From Dreissena polymorpha (Eukaryota; Mollusca; Bivalvia; Myida; Dreissenidae), in contig NC_068355.1 in NCBI RefSeq assembly GCF_020536995.1, positions 124,783,537-124,847,536 of the forward strand: a stretch of DNA of 64,000 bases. Direction: 5' to 3'. The translations under genes and the position numbers were made by a program. This document shows positions 21,708 to 33,836 of this stretch, piece after piece; position 1 is the stretch's first letter, and each line of letters starts with the position of its first letter. Under the pieces are notes generated by a model, which saw only the letters and a list, made by a program, of their open reading frames with translations, searched no databases and was not told the origin of the DNA.

Positions 21708-24700
21708 GTATGTGATTTTATGATGATTTGTTAACATCTTTAGCAGGAGCCTTATATAAGCGCTTTTTCTCAAGAAAAGGTCCCTTTCACAACAGTTTCT
21801 TTTAAATGAGGAATTTTTTTCCAAAATGTACATTTAGTATTAGAAAATTTCTTCCGCTTACTCAGCTTAATAAATATTTTTTCCTCAAAATGAAAAGCTA
21901 GGCCTTTTACCTAAATCTAGAAAAGTTCTGTTTTAGTTCTCAGTTGTGGAATTTGCCAAAAATGTTTGATATAAAACATTTTTAAGCCCATTATTACATC
22001 AAGGTTGAGGTGAGGTTGGTGCTACGGGTTGTAAGAGGATGGTCATAAGCAAGGATTTTAGATAAAAACTGTGTAGGCAGTGTACTGCAGATTGGATGAG
22101 GTGTTGTTCACATGTATATTGCTCTGACCTCATTTTTGACAGGTTTCAACTATGTTGTGTTTTAGGTTTCTTAGGTTTAAAGTGCTAGTAGCGCTCATCA
22201 CAATGCAAAATATTACTTAGTGCCAGATAGACAGTGAATGTAGGAAATAATAATGCTTGTCATAAAAAGGCTATATTTATTACATTATTATACCCTCTGT
22301 TACAAAGGAAGTGGAGTATACTGGAATCACCATGGATGTTTGTCTGTTAGCCAGTAACTTATTTGCTGGCATGTACCTAAGGTTAAAACCATGCCCATTT
22401 GTAAAAAATTCCCACACCCAGGCATCACATATTTTGTTGGATGTGTGTTCTACACAATAATGCTAGTTACTTCTGTTTCTTCAGAAAATATCAACGAAAT
22501 AATCACACTACAGCCATCGCTGAAGTTCAACGGTGGAGGCCACATTAACCATTCAATATTTTGGAAGATTCTGAGCCCCAAGGGTGGGGGTCTTCCAAAG
22601 GGAGATCTTATGGAGCTCATAAAGAATAACTATGGTTCCTTTGACGCAATGAAGGCAGAGCTTACAGCAGCGTCTGTAGGGATCCAGGGCTCCGGTTGGG
22701 GCTGGCTAGGTTGGAACCCGGTCAATGGGCGCCTAAGGATTGCAACCTGTGCTAACCAGGACCCTCTGCAGCCAACGGCAGGTAACTGCTGGGTACTTGC
22801 TGTATATCCATAGATCTATGCTATGGCTAACATTGTTGTAGGTGACTTTGGACTGTTTTCAAATATTGGCCTTTATATATGTTTATATGGATACAGCGAT
22901 TTTTCTTACCCAATTGGGAAAAGTACCTGTACCATACCAATTGGGAAAAAATAGCGCGAAAAACCCTGAAATTGGGAAAGTTTGCGTCGTGAAATCTCCC
23001 AATTGGAAATTATGTTTTTTTTTTATTACTTGGTGTTAACAGCACAAATCATCTCAAATATTGATCAAGATTCATTTTGGCTTGAAATGTTCACTGTCAG
23101 TACTCATTAATTAGGTTTTCCGAAGGAAAAAACTGGTTATTAGATTGGCGAATGCGGGCGGGCTGGCTGGCTGGCGGGCTGGCTGGCGGGCTGGCGGAAT
23201 AAGCTTGTCCGGGCCATAACTATGTTGTTCATTGTCAGATTTTAAAATCATTTGGCACATTTGTTCACCATCATTGGACGGTGTGTCGCGCAAAATAATT
23301 ACGTCGATATCTCCAAGGTCAAGGTCACACTTTGAGTTCAAAGGTCAAAAATGGCCATAAATGAGCTTGTCCGAGCCATAACTATGTCGTTCATCGTCAG
23401 ATTTTAAAATCATTTGGCACATTTGTTCACCATCATTGGACGGTGTGTCGCGCGAAATAATTACGTCGATATCTCCAAGGTCAAGGTCACACTTTGAGTT
23501 CAAAGGTCAAAAATGGCCATAAATGAGCTTGTCCTGGCCATAACTATGTCATTCATTGTGAGATTTTAAAATCATTTGGCACATTTGTTCACCATCATGG
23601 GACGGTGTGTCCCACGAAAGAATCACGTCAATATCTCCAATGTCAAGGTCGCCACGACTAAAAATAGATTTAAAAAAAAAAAAAAAAATTACAAAGGGGG
23701 TTAATTTTTTTTGGTCATTTCAAAAGTTCAGTTTGAGTTTTCTCCCTTTATCAGATTTTTTTTTCACAATGAAAACCTGGTTTTGTGACAATTTTGTCCC
23801 TTGTTTTAATTGTTAACTTGCAGATAATGAACTTTAGGAACAAAATTGACGGATTTATCCTTCCTTTTGGGAATTTTTTAGACTACAATTGGAAATTTTG
23901 TAGTTTTCCTTCAATTGGGAAAAGTACCTTTTACCAGTACTTTATAAAGAAGGGAAAAAATCGCTGGGGTATATGATTTTGGAAGAAATCTCCATGTATT
24001 TCAAAATTTTATTTCAGTGTGTTAATGACAAAGTTCAATTTTTTCCACGATTGCTTACATAAATGATTCAGTTTGTGACAATACCAGTTATTTTTGAAGA
24101 ACTTCTTGTGAGAAAAGTAAAAACATGCTTCATCTTTACAAAAATTAAGAATTTATTATAGCAGTGCTGTCTCCTGGTTAAGTTTTATTTTTGTTAAGTG
24201 GGAGTTTGGCTGTCTGCAACAGTATTTCAGTCACATCATTCTGGCAGTTAACCAACTTACACTTTTCCTGATAAACTTGTTAAAGAGTGCAAAAAATTAT
24301 GCCAGTACTTACAACTTCCCTACATGAATCAGGGGTTGTTGGAGATGGGCCATTGAAGGATTTTATGAAGAATCCCCACACAGGTTTTGTGGCATGACTG
24401 TACATTGAGCATGAGATTCGTGGTTTAGCACTACCAACGGAGTTAGCCGGCATAGCTAAAACTACATACATATTAACCATGCATGTATGCCTTTTTATGC
24501 CCCCAGATGGAAAGATCGGGGGTATATTGTTTTTGGCCAGTCTGTCATTGTATATGTGTGTCCCAAAACTTTAACCTTCTTCATAAATTTTGCAATATTG
24601 AACGTTGCAACTTGATATTTGGCATGCATGTGTATCTCATGGAGCTGCACATTTGGAGTGGTGAAAGGTCATCCTTCAAGGTCAAAGGTCAAAAAAATAA

Positions 24701-25271
24701 TTTCAAAAACTTTGACCAAAACTTTAACCTTCTTCATAACTTTTGCAATATTGAACGTAGCAACTTGATATTTGGCATGCATGTGTATCTTATGGAGCTG
24801 CACATTTTGAGTGGTGAAAGGTCAAGGTCATCCTTCAAGGTAAAAGGTAAAAACAAATAATTCAAAGTGGCGCATTAGGTGGCATTGTGTTTCTGACAAA
24901 CACATCTCTTGTTTCTCAGCAAAATAATTATAAGCTTTTAAGCTTTGAATTTCCTTCGCCAAAATGATATTTATGAATGTCCTAAGTTGGCTCTCAAAGA
25001 TTCTTTACATTCATCGACATGGTATTACAATATATAAGCTATGGTCAGCGAATTGCAAACTGTTAATGGGTATCATTTACTTGTTCATACCTATTCTCCC
25101 ATCGCCCTTCTGTTTGTAGGCCTGGTGCCCCTGTTTGGTATCGACGTGTGGGAGCATGCTTACTACCTGCAGTATAAGAACGTGAGGCCAGACTATGTGA
25201 AGGCCATATTTGACATCGCAAACTGGGAAGAGGTCGGCAATAGACTTGCAGCCGCCCGCATGAAGGCGTAA
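21514..25271 (+). CDS. SOD2: Mn superoxide dismutase, mitochondrial (3 exons, 5' end missing)
   Basis: The enzyme converts superoxide to oxygen and hydrogen peroxide in the mitochondrial matrix. Exons 21514-21707, 22485-22781 and 25120-25271 join in phase to 213 codons before the stop; animal enzymes have about 220 with presequence. The mature start [16 protein letters not shown] is clear. The Mn ligands are present: His in MIHHQKHH, His in [10 protein letters not shown], and Asp and His in [10 protein letters not shown]. The second-shell Tyr (QTY) and Gln (ANQDPLQ) are also kept, the Gln marking the Mn rather than Fe type. A Cys replaces the vertebrate His after LEP. The presequence exon was not found; it may lie left of the nested repeats at 18913-21325. 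Introns carry repeats at 22894-23966 and 24492-24914. Confidence 0.95.
22485..22781 (+). CDS. SOD2: SOD2 central exon
   Basis: Acceptor TTCTTCAG, donor GTAACT. It codes [18 protein letters not shown] through [10 protein letters not shown], the bulk of the Fe/Mn SOD fold. Confidence 0.95.
22894..23966. mobile_element. hAT-like MITE in SOD2 intron, split by insertion
   Basis: Inverted ends CAGCGATTTTTCTTACCC (22894) and AAAAAATCGCTG (to 23966) enclose AATTGGGAAAA-type DNA, interrupted by the tandem element at 23113-23807. Confidence 0.5.
23113..23807 (+). mobile_element. Tandem element AGGTTTTCCGAAGG...CCCTTGTTTT
   Basis: The left end AGGTTTTCCGAAGGAAAAAA and right end GAAAACCTGG...GTCCCTTGTTTT form a short subterminal inverted pair. 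Inside are a GC-rich GGCTGGCGG tract and about three 165-bp units with CCAAGGTCAAGGTCACA and GTTCAAAGGTCAAAAATGG. Relatives lie at 27083-27682 and, inverted, at 28299-30458. Confidence 0.75.
24492..24914 (+). mobile_element. Element TTTTTATGCCCCC...CTCTTGTTT with two tandem units
   Basis: Two copies of TTGCAATATTGAACGTNGCAA and CATGCATGTGTATCTNATGG, about 125 bp apart, lie between termini shared with 58937-59289. Each unit has an AGGTCA cluster. Confidence 0.65.
25120..25271 (+). CDS. SOD2: SOD2 last exon
   Basis: Acceptor TTTGTAG. It codes [20 protein letters not shown] and the C-terminal helix, then TAA at 25269-25271. Confidence 0.95.
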
Positions 25272-27082
25272 ACCAGAGAGAGACTTGGCATTATAAACTT
25301 TTGATGTGGAAAAACTTATTTATAGAGCCAGTCTATGTATTTAAATTTTAAATTTGGAGCTGTTTTTCTGCAATATTTGTGTGCTTATTATGATACAGTT
25401 GTTTAAGGTTCAAATTTGTAAATAATTTATTATTTCTAAAGCCACACATACACTTGTAAAGCTTCATACAGATGTGTTAACACAGGTCCACATCTGTAGA
25501 TGCACTTATTAAGAGGCCAATGGATCTGTAATTAAACATTGAAATACACACACAGACTTGTTCACTGAATAAGAGGCATTTACAATTCATAAACATGATT
25601 CTCATTTCTTTATGTAATAGCACTACAATGTTTTCAAGAAGAGGATTTGTGGATATGGAATTAGATTTATTTGCAAAGTTATTGGAATACAGTTTCTACT
25701 TATTGTTCTTTGATGCTTATATATTTGGTGCAGCTTGTTATAAAATCAGAATTGAATACTTTTATGATAAGAGTCATAAGAATGTATGTATGATAAGTAT
25801 TTGATATTACACAGTTAATAATGCTTTTAATATTGTATTTATGTATAGCTTTGCAATTCAAGAAGAGTAAAAAATTAACAGGATTTTGGTTTGGTTAATT
25901 AAAGATATGTAACATTTTTCTGTATATCAGTATTGTATTTTTCTTATGGATAAATGTTGGTGGTTTCAGGGGCCACAATGCTTTCAAAGCTGGACGTGAT
26001 GAATTTATGATAAAAGTCTATCAGTCTATCTATATATTTGGCACATAATTGGCATATCCCAAAATCTAAAAGAGGTACCCTTTTGAAACTGCATAGGAAG
26101 GTAGATCTCATTGAGGAGCTTTGCAGTGCATAAGAACATAAGCTCAGAATGAGTTCAAAGGTTAGATTGACACATAAAACATCTTGTCCCCACTATACAT
26201 TTGTGATTAATCATGCTATTTTAAATTTCCACTAATGACTACCATCAGTAGCCGGCATGTCATGTGTCACACCTGTCAAGATACCTCAAAAGTCAAGGTC
26301 ACAGGTGGGGATCAGTGATCAAATTTGCCTATAAAAACTGTTTTCTCCAGACTGTATTTAGACGACCGTGAGGAAACTCTGTGTCATGTGTATCACCAGT
26401 CCCAATGCCACAATGATCAAACTGAGAGGTCAAAGTCAAATATGGCCATAAAAAGCTTGTGTTTGACATCAGTTGAATTTTGTGACAAAATTGGAATGTT
26501 GGGGGCATCCCTATGGACACATGCCTTGTTGTACTTAGAAAAATCAGATTAACGTTTGCATACAAGAACTCAATATCTCTACAGATATTCATTTATACAT
26601 CAAAGTATGTTTTAGAGGTAATTTAATAAGGTCACTGACAAAGGTCCACAGCTCTTATCTGCAATTTAGCAAAATAATGCCCCCTGTGCACTATTTAGGT
26701 TAGGCTTGTGTTTGCCTATTAATAACACTAGTTAAAACTTTGGACTTAAGCAAGCCTGCATGGAGAACCAGCATTTTGGGCAGGTTGGGTCAATCTTTCT
26801 GTTGCTTAAAATAGGTAGAGATAATGTTTAATAAATTTAACTAACTTCAGCTACGATGGCGATATTTTAATGAAATTTTGTGTGAAGGTACATGTACATG
26901 CAGAGCCAGCCCAGGATTTTGGTGGCCATCAGGCCATGATCAATGTAACCGAATGCGAAAAAGGTATGTGCAGTATTTGCTTGGGATTGCATAGCTATTT
27001 AAATTATAGTAAATGAATTTATAAAATGATAAAAATCTAGTTTTGTGGCATGGCCAAGTTTCTTGTATTAATCTGATTTTTA
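25272..27082. other. SOD2 3' untranslated region and intergenic DNA
   Basis: The transcript tail probably occupies the left part; ATTAAA at 25531-25536 is a candidate poly(A) signal and AATAAA at 26830 a more distal one. An AGGTCA-containing repeat fragment lies around 26280-26470. No further gene is seen. Confidence 0.4.
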
Positions 27083-27682
27083 ACCAGGTTTTCCGAAGGA
27101 AAAAACTGGTTATTAGATTGGCCATGTCGGCGGGTGGGCTGGCGGGCATAACAAGCTTGTCCGGGCCATAACTTTGTCGTTCATTGTCAGATTTCAAAAT
27201 CATTTGGCACATTTGTTCACCATCATTAGACGGTGTGTCGCGCGAAAAAATTACGTTGATATCTCCAAGGTCAATGTCACAATTTGAGTTTGAAGGTCAA
27301 AAATGGCCATAAAAGTCCTTGTCCGACCATAACTTTGTCGTTTATTGTCAGATTTTAAAATCATTGGCACATTTGTTCACCATCATTAGACGGTGTGTCG
27401 CGCGAAATAATTACGTCGATATCTCCAAGGTCAAGGTCACAATTTGAGTTTGAAGGTCAAAATGGCCATAAAAGACCTTGTCCGGGCCATTACTATGAAC
27501 AATCAGTAACAATGCACATTTTGATTTTGAGTGGTCTCTGTTTATCAGATTTTTTTTCTAATTGAAAGCAAGGTCAATTTTACACAAGGGGGTTAACAAT
27601 ACACATTTTGAATTGTCTCCCTTTATCAGACTTTTTTTTTCAACTGAAAACCTGGTTTTGTGACAATTTTGTCCCTTGTTTT
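27083..27682 (+). mobile_element. Second tandem CCGAAGG...CCCTTGTTT element
   Basis: It begins ACCAGGTTTTCCGAAGGAAA and ends GAAAACCTGGTTTTGTGACA...CCCTTGTTT. It has two or more units with CTCCAAGGTCAAGGTCAC. It is inverted relative to 28299-30458. Confidence 0.75.
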
Positions 27683-28298
27683 TATTTGATTTTGAACATA
27701 ACTATTACAGATATGCACCATCAAACATGTCTTCACTTTAATAATATGAGGTTACTGAAAAAATTGTTCATTACACTATCAAACAAAACGAAATTTCAAG
27801 CATACTTTCTGGGATAGCTCTTGTTCTATTTTTAGTGATGTTGAATTTAAAACTACACCATCAAAACCCAAACACAACCTAGGTCTCCTTGCAAGCAAGC
27901 TATATCATAATTATGTAAGTTTCATCAAGTTTGGTAACTGCAAACTAAAGGTGTTCATGTAAGCTACCTTCAAACACAATTTCAGAGAAATATCTCCATC
28001 CAAACTTAAGTTATTAAGTAGACTCTGTTGTCTTCTTTTAGTCTAAGTAACCTTGACCTTTACTCAACATGCCCCAAATTCTATACAAAGCTAGGTCTCT
28101 ATTAAGACTTGCTATTTCCCAAGTTTCATAAGGATCAGTCAATGCAAGTTACATTTTTTAACCGGAAACAACTTGTTTGACGTTGCCCACCCTCAAACTG
28201 TTGGCCATACATCAATCTAATAACCAGGATATTAAATCTCATAGAAAACCTGTTTAATAAAGGAGAATTCACGTTTACAAAACTGATGAACACAAAAT
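27683..28298. other. Spacer between inverted elements
   Basis: No gene. A short CCTTGACCTTT stretch near 28050 and phrases such as AAGTTTCATAAGGATCAG suggest a worn fragment of another tandem-repeat element. Confidence 0.4.
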
Positions 28299-28425
28299 AA
28301 AACAAGGGACAAAATTGTCACAAAACCAGGTTTTCAGTTGAAAAAAAGTCTGATAAAGGGAGACAATTCAAAATGTGTATTGTTAACCCCCTTGTGTAAA
28401 ATTGACCTTGATTTCAATTAGAAAA

Positions 28426-29868
28426 CAAGGGCTGTTTGTAAAACATGCATGCCCCCCATATGGGTTGTCAGTTGTAGTGGAATCCATTGTGTGAATACGT
28501 TTTTTGTCAATGACCTTAACAATTGACATAGTGACCTGAAAATCAATAGGGGTCATCTGCCAGTCATGATCAATGTACCTATGAAGTTTCATGATCCTAG
28601 GCCTAATTATTCTTTAGTTATCATCCGGAAAACATTTAACTGTTTCGAGTCACTGTGACCTTGACCTTTGACCTAGTGACCTGAAAATTGATACGGGTCA
28701 TCTGCCAGTCATAATCAATGTACCTATGAAGTTTTATGATCCTAGGCGTAAGAATTCTTGAGTTATCATCCGGAATTTTTTTGTTTGTTTCGAGTCAATG
28801 TGACCTTTGACCTAGTGACCTGAAAATCAATAGGGGTCATCTGCCAGTCATGATCAATGTTCCTATAAAGTTTCATGATCCTAGGTGTAAGCATTCTTGA
28901 GTTATCATCCGGAATTTTTTTGTTTGTTTCGAGTCAATGTGACCTTTGACCTAGTGACCTGAAAATCAATAGGGGTCATCTGCCAGTCATGATCAATGTT
29001 CCTATAAAGTTTCATGATCCTAGGTGTAAGCATTCTTGAGTTATCATCCGCAAACCATTTTACTGTTTCGAGTCACTGTGACTTTGACCTAGTGACCTGA
29101 AAATCAATAGGGGTTATCTGCCAGTCCAGGGGTTTTTATCTGATTTTGGGGAAAGGGCCTGGCCTTTTTTTATGGGAAAAAAATTGCGCGAAACGTCGAA
29201 TTTTGGGGAAAAAATTGTGCGAAAAGCTGGATTTGGGGGAAAATGAAGAAAGTCTAAAATAATCAAGTTAACATATTTTACTGTTTTTAAAACAAATTTC
29301 AAGGCAACAGATAATTTAGTTATGCAATATTTTTTCTATTTTCTACAGTGCATCAGGTTAACTTATATATGCTGAGGGGAAAAAAATTCCCAGGGAAAAG
29401 GGCTGATTTTCGGCGAGTCCCAAAGAAGGAAAAAAAAACCTGCAGTCATGATCAATATACCTATGAAGTTTCATTATCCTAGACGTAAGCATTCTTGAGT
29501 TATCATCTGGAAACCATTTTACTATTTCAAGTCACTGTGACATTGACCTTTGACCTAGTGACCTGAAAATCTATAGGGGTCATCTGCCAGTCATGATCAA
29601 TGTACCTATGAAGTTTCATGATCCTAGGCCTTAGCGTTCTTGAGTCATCATCCGGAAACTATGTTACTATTTCAAGTAACTGTGACCTTTGACCTAGTGA
29701 CCTGAAAATTAATAGGGGTCATCTGCGAGTCATGATCAATGTACCTATGAAGTTTCATGATCCTATCCTTAGCTTTCTTGAGTTATCATCCGGAAACCAT
29801 CTGGTGGACGGACTGACCAACCGACATGTGCAAAACAATATACCCCCTCTGCTTCGAAGGGGGGCATA
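28426..29868 (-). repeat. Inverted copy of the 145-bp-unit AGGTCA element
   Basis: It runs CAAGGGCTGTTTGTAAAACA to CTTCGAAGGGGGGCAT, the complement of the 19658-20944 element. About eight units with GGGGTCATCTGCCAGTCATG and GTGACCTTTGACCTAGTGAC. It is itself interrupted at 29127. Confidence 0.8.
29127..29442. mobile_element. MITE CAGGGGTTTTT...CCTG inserted in the AGGTCA array
   Basis: 316 bp interrupts one repeat unit exactly between CTGCCAGTC and CAGTCATGATC, so CAGTC (29122-29126 and 29443-29447) is duplicated. It is internally similar to 55501-55824 (GGGGAAAGGGCCTGGCC, GCGCGAAA). CAG-starting ends resemble hAT MITEs, though hAT normally duplicates 8 bp. Confidence 0.8.
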
Positions 29869-30458
29869 AAAAAAGTCTGATAAAGAGAGACAACTCGAAA
29901 TCAAAATGTGCATTGTTACTGATTGTTCATAGTTACATAGTTGTTTCAAAATCAATGTATTTTTAGTTGTGGCGACCTTGATCTTGGAGATATTGACGTA
30001 ATTCTTTCGTGCGACACACTGTCCAATAATGGTGAACAAATGTGCCAAATGATTTTAAAATGTCACAATGAATGACAATTTAATGGCCCAGACAAGCTCA
30101 TTTATGGCCATTTTTGACCTTCAAACTCAAATTGTGACCTTGACCATGGAGATATCGACGTAATTCTTTCGCGCAACACACCGTCTAATGATGGTGAACA
30201 AATGTGCCAAATGATTTTAAAATCTCACAATGAATCACAAAGAAATGGCCCGGACAAGCTCATTTATGGCCATTTTCAAACTCAAATTGTGACCTTGACC
30301 TTGGAGATATTGACATAATTCTTACGCGCAACACACCGTCTAACATCAAACAATGAACAACAGAGTTATGGCACGGACAAGCTTGTTCAGCCCGCCAGCC
30401 CGCCCGCCGACATTCGTTTATCTAATAACCATTTTTTTTCTTCGAAAAACCTGGTTAA

Positions 30459-33400
30459 CCAGACTAAGTACAGTAGGTCACACATCTACATTGTGCATGC
30501 CAGATGAAGGCAGTGTCATAAGATTGCACAAAATTTAGTATTGTAAACGCTCTACAAATTCCATTAAAGAGACAATGGCATAACCTAGACCCATGATCTT
30601 AAGACCTGGTAATTTACACGACATTAACATCTAGTTGATCGTGTATGAATGGAATCAACGACATATGGACTGGACAATCACCATTTCATACAAAGCTGCT
30701 GAAGTCTGTTTTTAGCCCAAACATAGATTTCTGTAGTGTAAAAACTTGATAATATTTTATTACTCAGTATGAGGAATTAATTTCAAGAGCAAACCAGTTT
30801 AAAAACACATTTATTGAAAATGTTATTACCTGATCATGTTAACCCAAAATAATATGTAAAAAAAAAGTGAACAAGTAAAAACCAACATCAATGCCCGATA
30901 TGTATCTGTAAGTAATGCCACAATCATGTAAATTATAATACCAGTATCATACAGGAACACAATAGGTAAGAACCGTAAAATATCAAATAAACAAGATGAA
31001 CAAATAAGCAATAATTACTCTATATTTTCTGAAACTTACAGATAATGACTTTGGAAGTGTCCAAAATTCAGAAACACAAAAATATTTCCAAAAGTCAGTA
31101 TCTTAAAATTTAGAGTCACCCTGACAATTTACCTATCGCATTAACATGCGGTTGGGATATTCCTTGGTGTAACCTTACTCACCAAATGGTTTGATCAATG
31201 ATAGCATGTTCTTGTAAATTTCACGCCTTAAAAGTATTAGTGGCTTGAAGATATGTTTGCAATCAATTAAGAACTATTTCATATTTGTTATTTTGTTTTG
31301 GAGAAACGTTTTCAAAGGATAAACTTTGACCACTCGTACACCAAAAAAATGAGCATTTGATACAATACTGGATAATGAACTTTTTATTATTAAATTCAAC
31401 TTAAATAAACTGTGTTAATTATGATTTAGTAGTTTGCTTTTGAATCATACTTAACTTTTTGAGAAGAGGCATAATGACTTACCGCAGTAGACAACTCAAT
31501 TGTTTACATGCACTTATTTAGGTAACACTTATATTCAAAAGTACATTGTAATCAATTTTCATAATTGACATTAATTTGTTCTTGACCCAATGCAAAAAAG
31601 CATTATTACCAAAAAACTGTGAATTAATTATGCAGAACTTATTGGTTTCTCAAGCTATAGAGTGAAACAATTGTTTACCAAATAAAGCAAAGATCACAGT
31701 CCACAGACTTCTTGCAATGATCTGCCCGGTTTTATAACCGCCATCCCTTTGAAAAATTGCATGCCATTTTTTCGTCACCAGAATATCACAACTAGATAGT
31801 ATTCTCATAGAATTGAACTTTCTTAAAAGTTTAAGTCAATTACAATAAAGTAACATCTCAGTGTCCAAAATAAAAGTAAAACATACATTTATTTTGGCTT
31901 AAAATGAGTGTCCGAATTCTTCTAGTGTCAGAAAATTAGAGTAATTACTGTACGGTTATATATGAACAAAAGTAAACAAGTGAAAAAAAACATCAATGCC
32001 CAATAATTATGTGAGTAATGCCACAAACATGAAACAAACATAAAAGGCTAGAACAAAAAAATATCAGTTTAAAGCACCTTGTGAAGTTGATCAGATCTTC
32101 TGTGATTGATCAGATGTCTGTGAAGTATGAACACTCAAATGTCAGTACCTGTATATGGATATTCGATATAGTCATAAGCTAAATCTCCTTATTATATGTT
32201 GGTAAACAAATCCTGAAATAAACTTACTTACTCTTTTACTAAGAAAAACATTAAATGTTCATAATCTTAATACAAAACATTGATCTCCAAACAGATTATT
32301 TCTTCAAAATGTAACATTGTCTACGGTAGCTATTACAACATCGATTATAAAATGTTCATAAATATACATGTAATTACAAACTGCTACACTATAATTTGAG
32401 GTTGAAAGTAAAACAATTACGAGCTAAATAAAAACAACGACATTTACAGGTATAAGATTTCTTCTCTCAAAAGGAGTAATTTACTTAACTGCTCCCATTC
32501 ATTTAAAAAATGATTTTAATAATTATACGATGATCGCATGTTTTTTTATTTTGTCTCTGACCTGGCATAAATGAGACCAACACACAAACAAGGTAGGCTA
32601 TTTACCCTGTTCTTATATAAAAGGCAAAATAAAGCTTTGCACATGTCCTGGGGGGCTTATGTCCGGATCCCGTTATAATTTTCCATAATACCTAGACTCA
32701 ATTGATAGTCTTAAATTTGTAAAGAAAGCTCCAAGACCTATTTCAAACAAACAATTCTTCATGTATCAGACTTTAATTATTATTTAACTCAGAATTGCTT
32801 TTTCTCTTAAAGAGAGTTAAGTTCAATTACCTTAAATAACATCACAATTAAGAATTCTATATAAATTCAAACACGCATTGCTTACTGATCTGTCAGTGAA
32901 TGAACAAGTTCATATTACAATGATGTACATGTATATCAATTATTATTGCTAGAGCACAAATTTACTGGGGCAATCTTGAATTTAAGTCTTATTGGATGGT
33001 GAATTTTGAATCTGATCTTAATGGAGCTGTCAGAGACAGTGTACAGCGGGTACATTTTTGCCAAAAAGGGTAAAGTTACATTTCCATTTTATTAGTTATA
33101 GTTATTTGTTAATTAGTAATCTCATTGTATGTCCTTTCTTTCCATCCGTCCGCCATTCTATATGGCTTCTTGTGCACAGAATAACTCTATAAAGTATTAA
33201 AGGGATTCAACATATATTTCATAAAACGATGGAAGGCATAAAGAGGAAAAGCAGAGTACAAGTCAGGACACAAAGAGCTTATTGCCCTTTAGTGAATTTT
33301 CCTGTGTGAAGCATAAATCCCTTTGTATTGAAGGTATTAAAATAAAACTTTGTACATTTATAGAGGACATTGAGAAGAAGTGCACAGTACTAAAACCACA

Positions 33401-33836
33401 ACTCTCTAATCAGTATTTTAGGAGTTATTGCTTATATTTTTTTAGTCCATTCGTCATGTTGTACACAACTTAGTAAGTAATATAGTGATTGAAGGCATTA
33501 AGAGGAAAAAAACAAGTATTGCCATTCAATTTGGCAGTTAACAATAAATCTATAGCACATTTTGCTCACATACAAAAATAGTAAATGCACTATTGAACTA
33601 CTGCATAAAAACACAACCAATATAAGAAGCACGTCAATGAACAGATGCAAAGACAACTAGGTTAAATATAAACATAAAAGACAAGTATTTTCAATGCCCT
33701 TATGGTTAGATAAGTAGATTGACATTTTGTTCAACTAATACTGGTTCATGTACACAACTTAATATCACAACCAACAAAACGAAAGTTAAATATTAACAGA
33801 AGCACTGTGATCTACTTCCAATCAACGTCTTTATTT
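30459..33836. other. No gene recognised; possible 3' UTR of the MYND gene at the right end
   Basis: AT-rich DNA without exons or clear elements. The last few hundred bases before 33837 are probably the minus-strand 3' untranslated region of the MYND gene. Confidence 0.4.

Larger units (their letters stand above)
28299..30458 (-). mobile_element. Tandem CCGAAGG...CCCTTGTTT element, split by nested insertions
   Basis: Complementary version of the 23113 and 27083 elements: it starts AACAAGGGACAAAATTGTCA and ends TTCGAAAAACCTGGTTAACC. The part up to 28425 and the part from 29869 were one element before insertion of 28426-29868. Confidence 0.75.
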
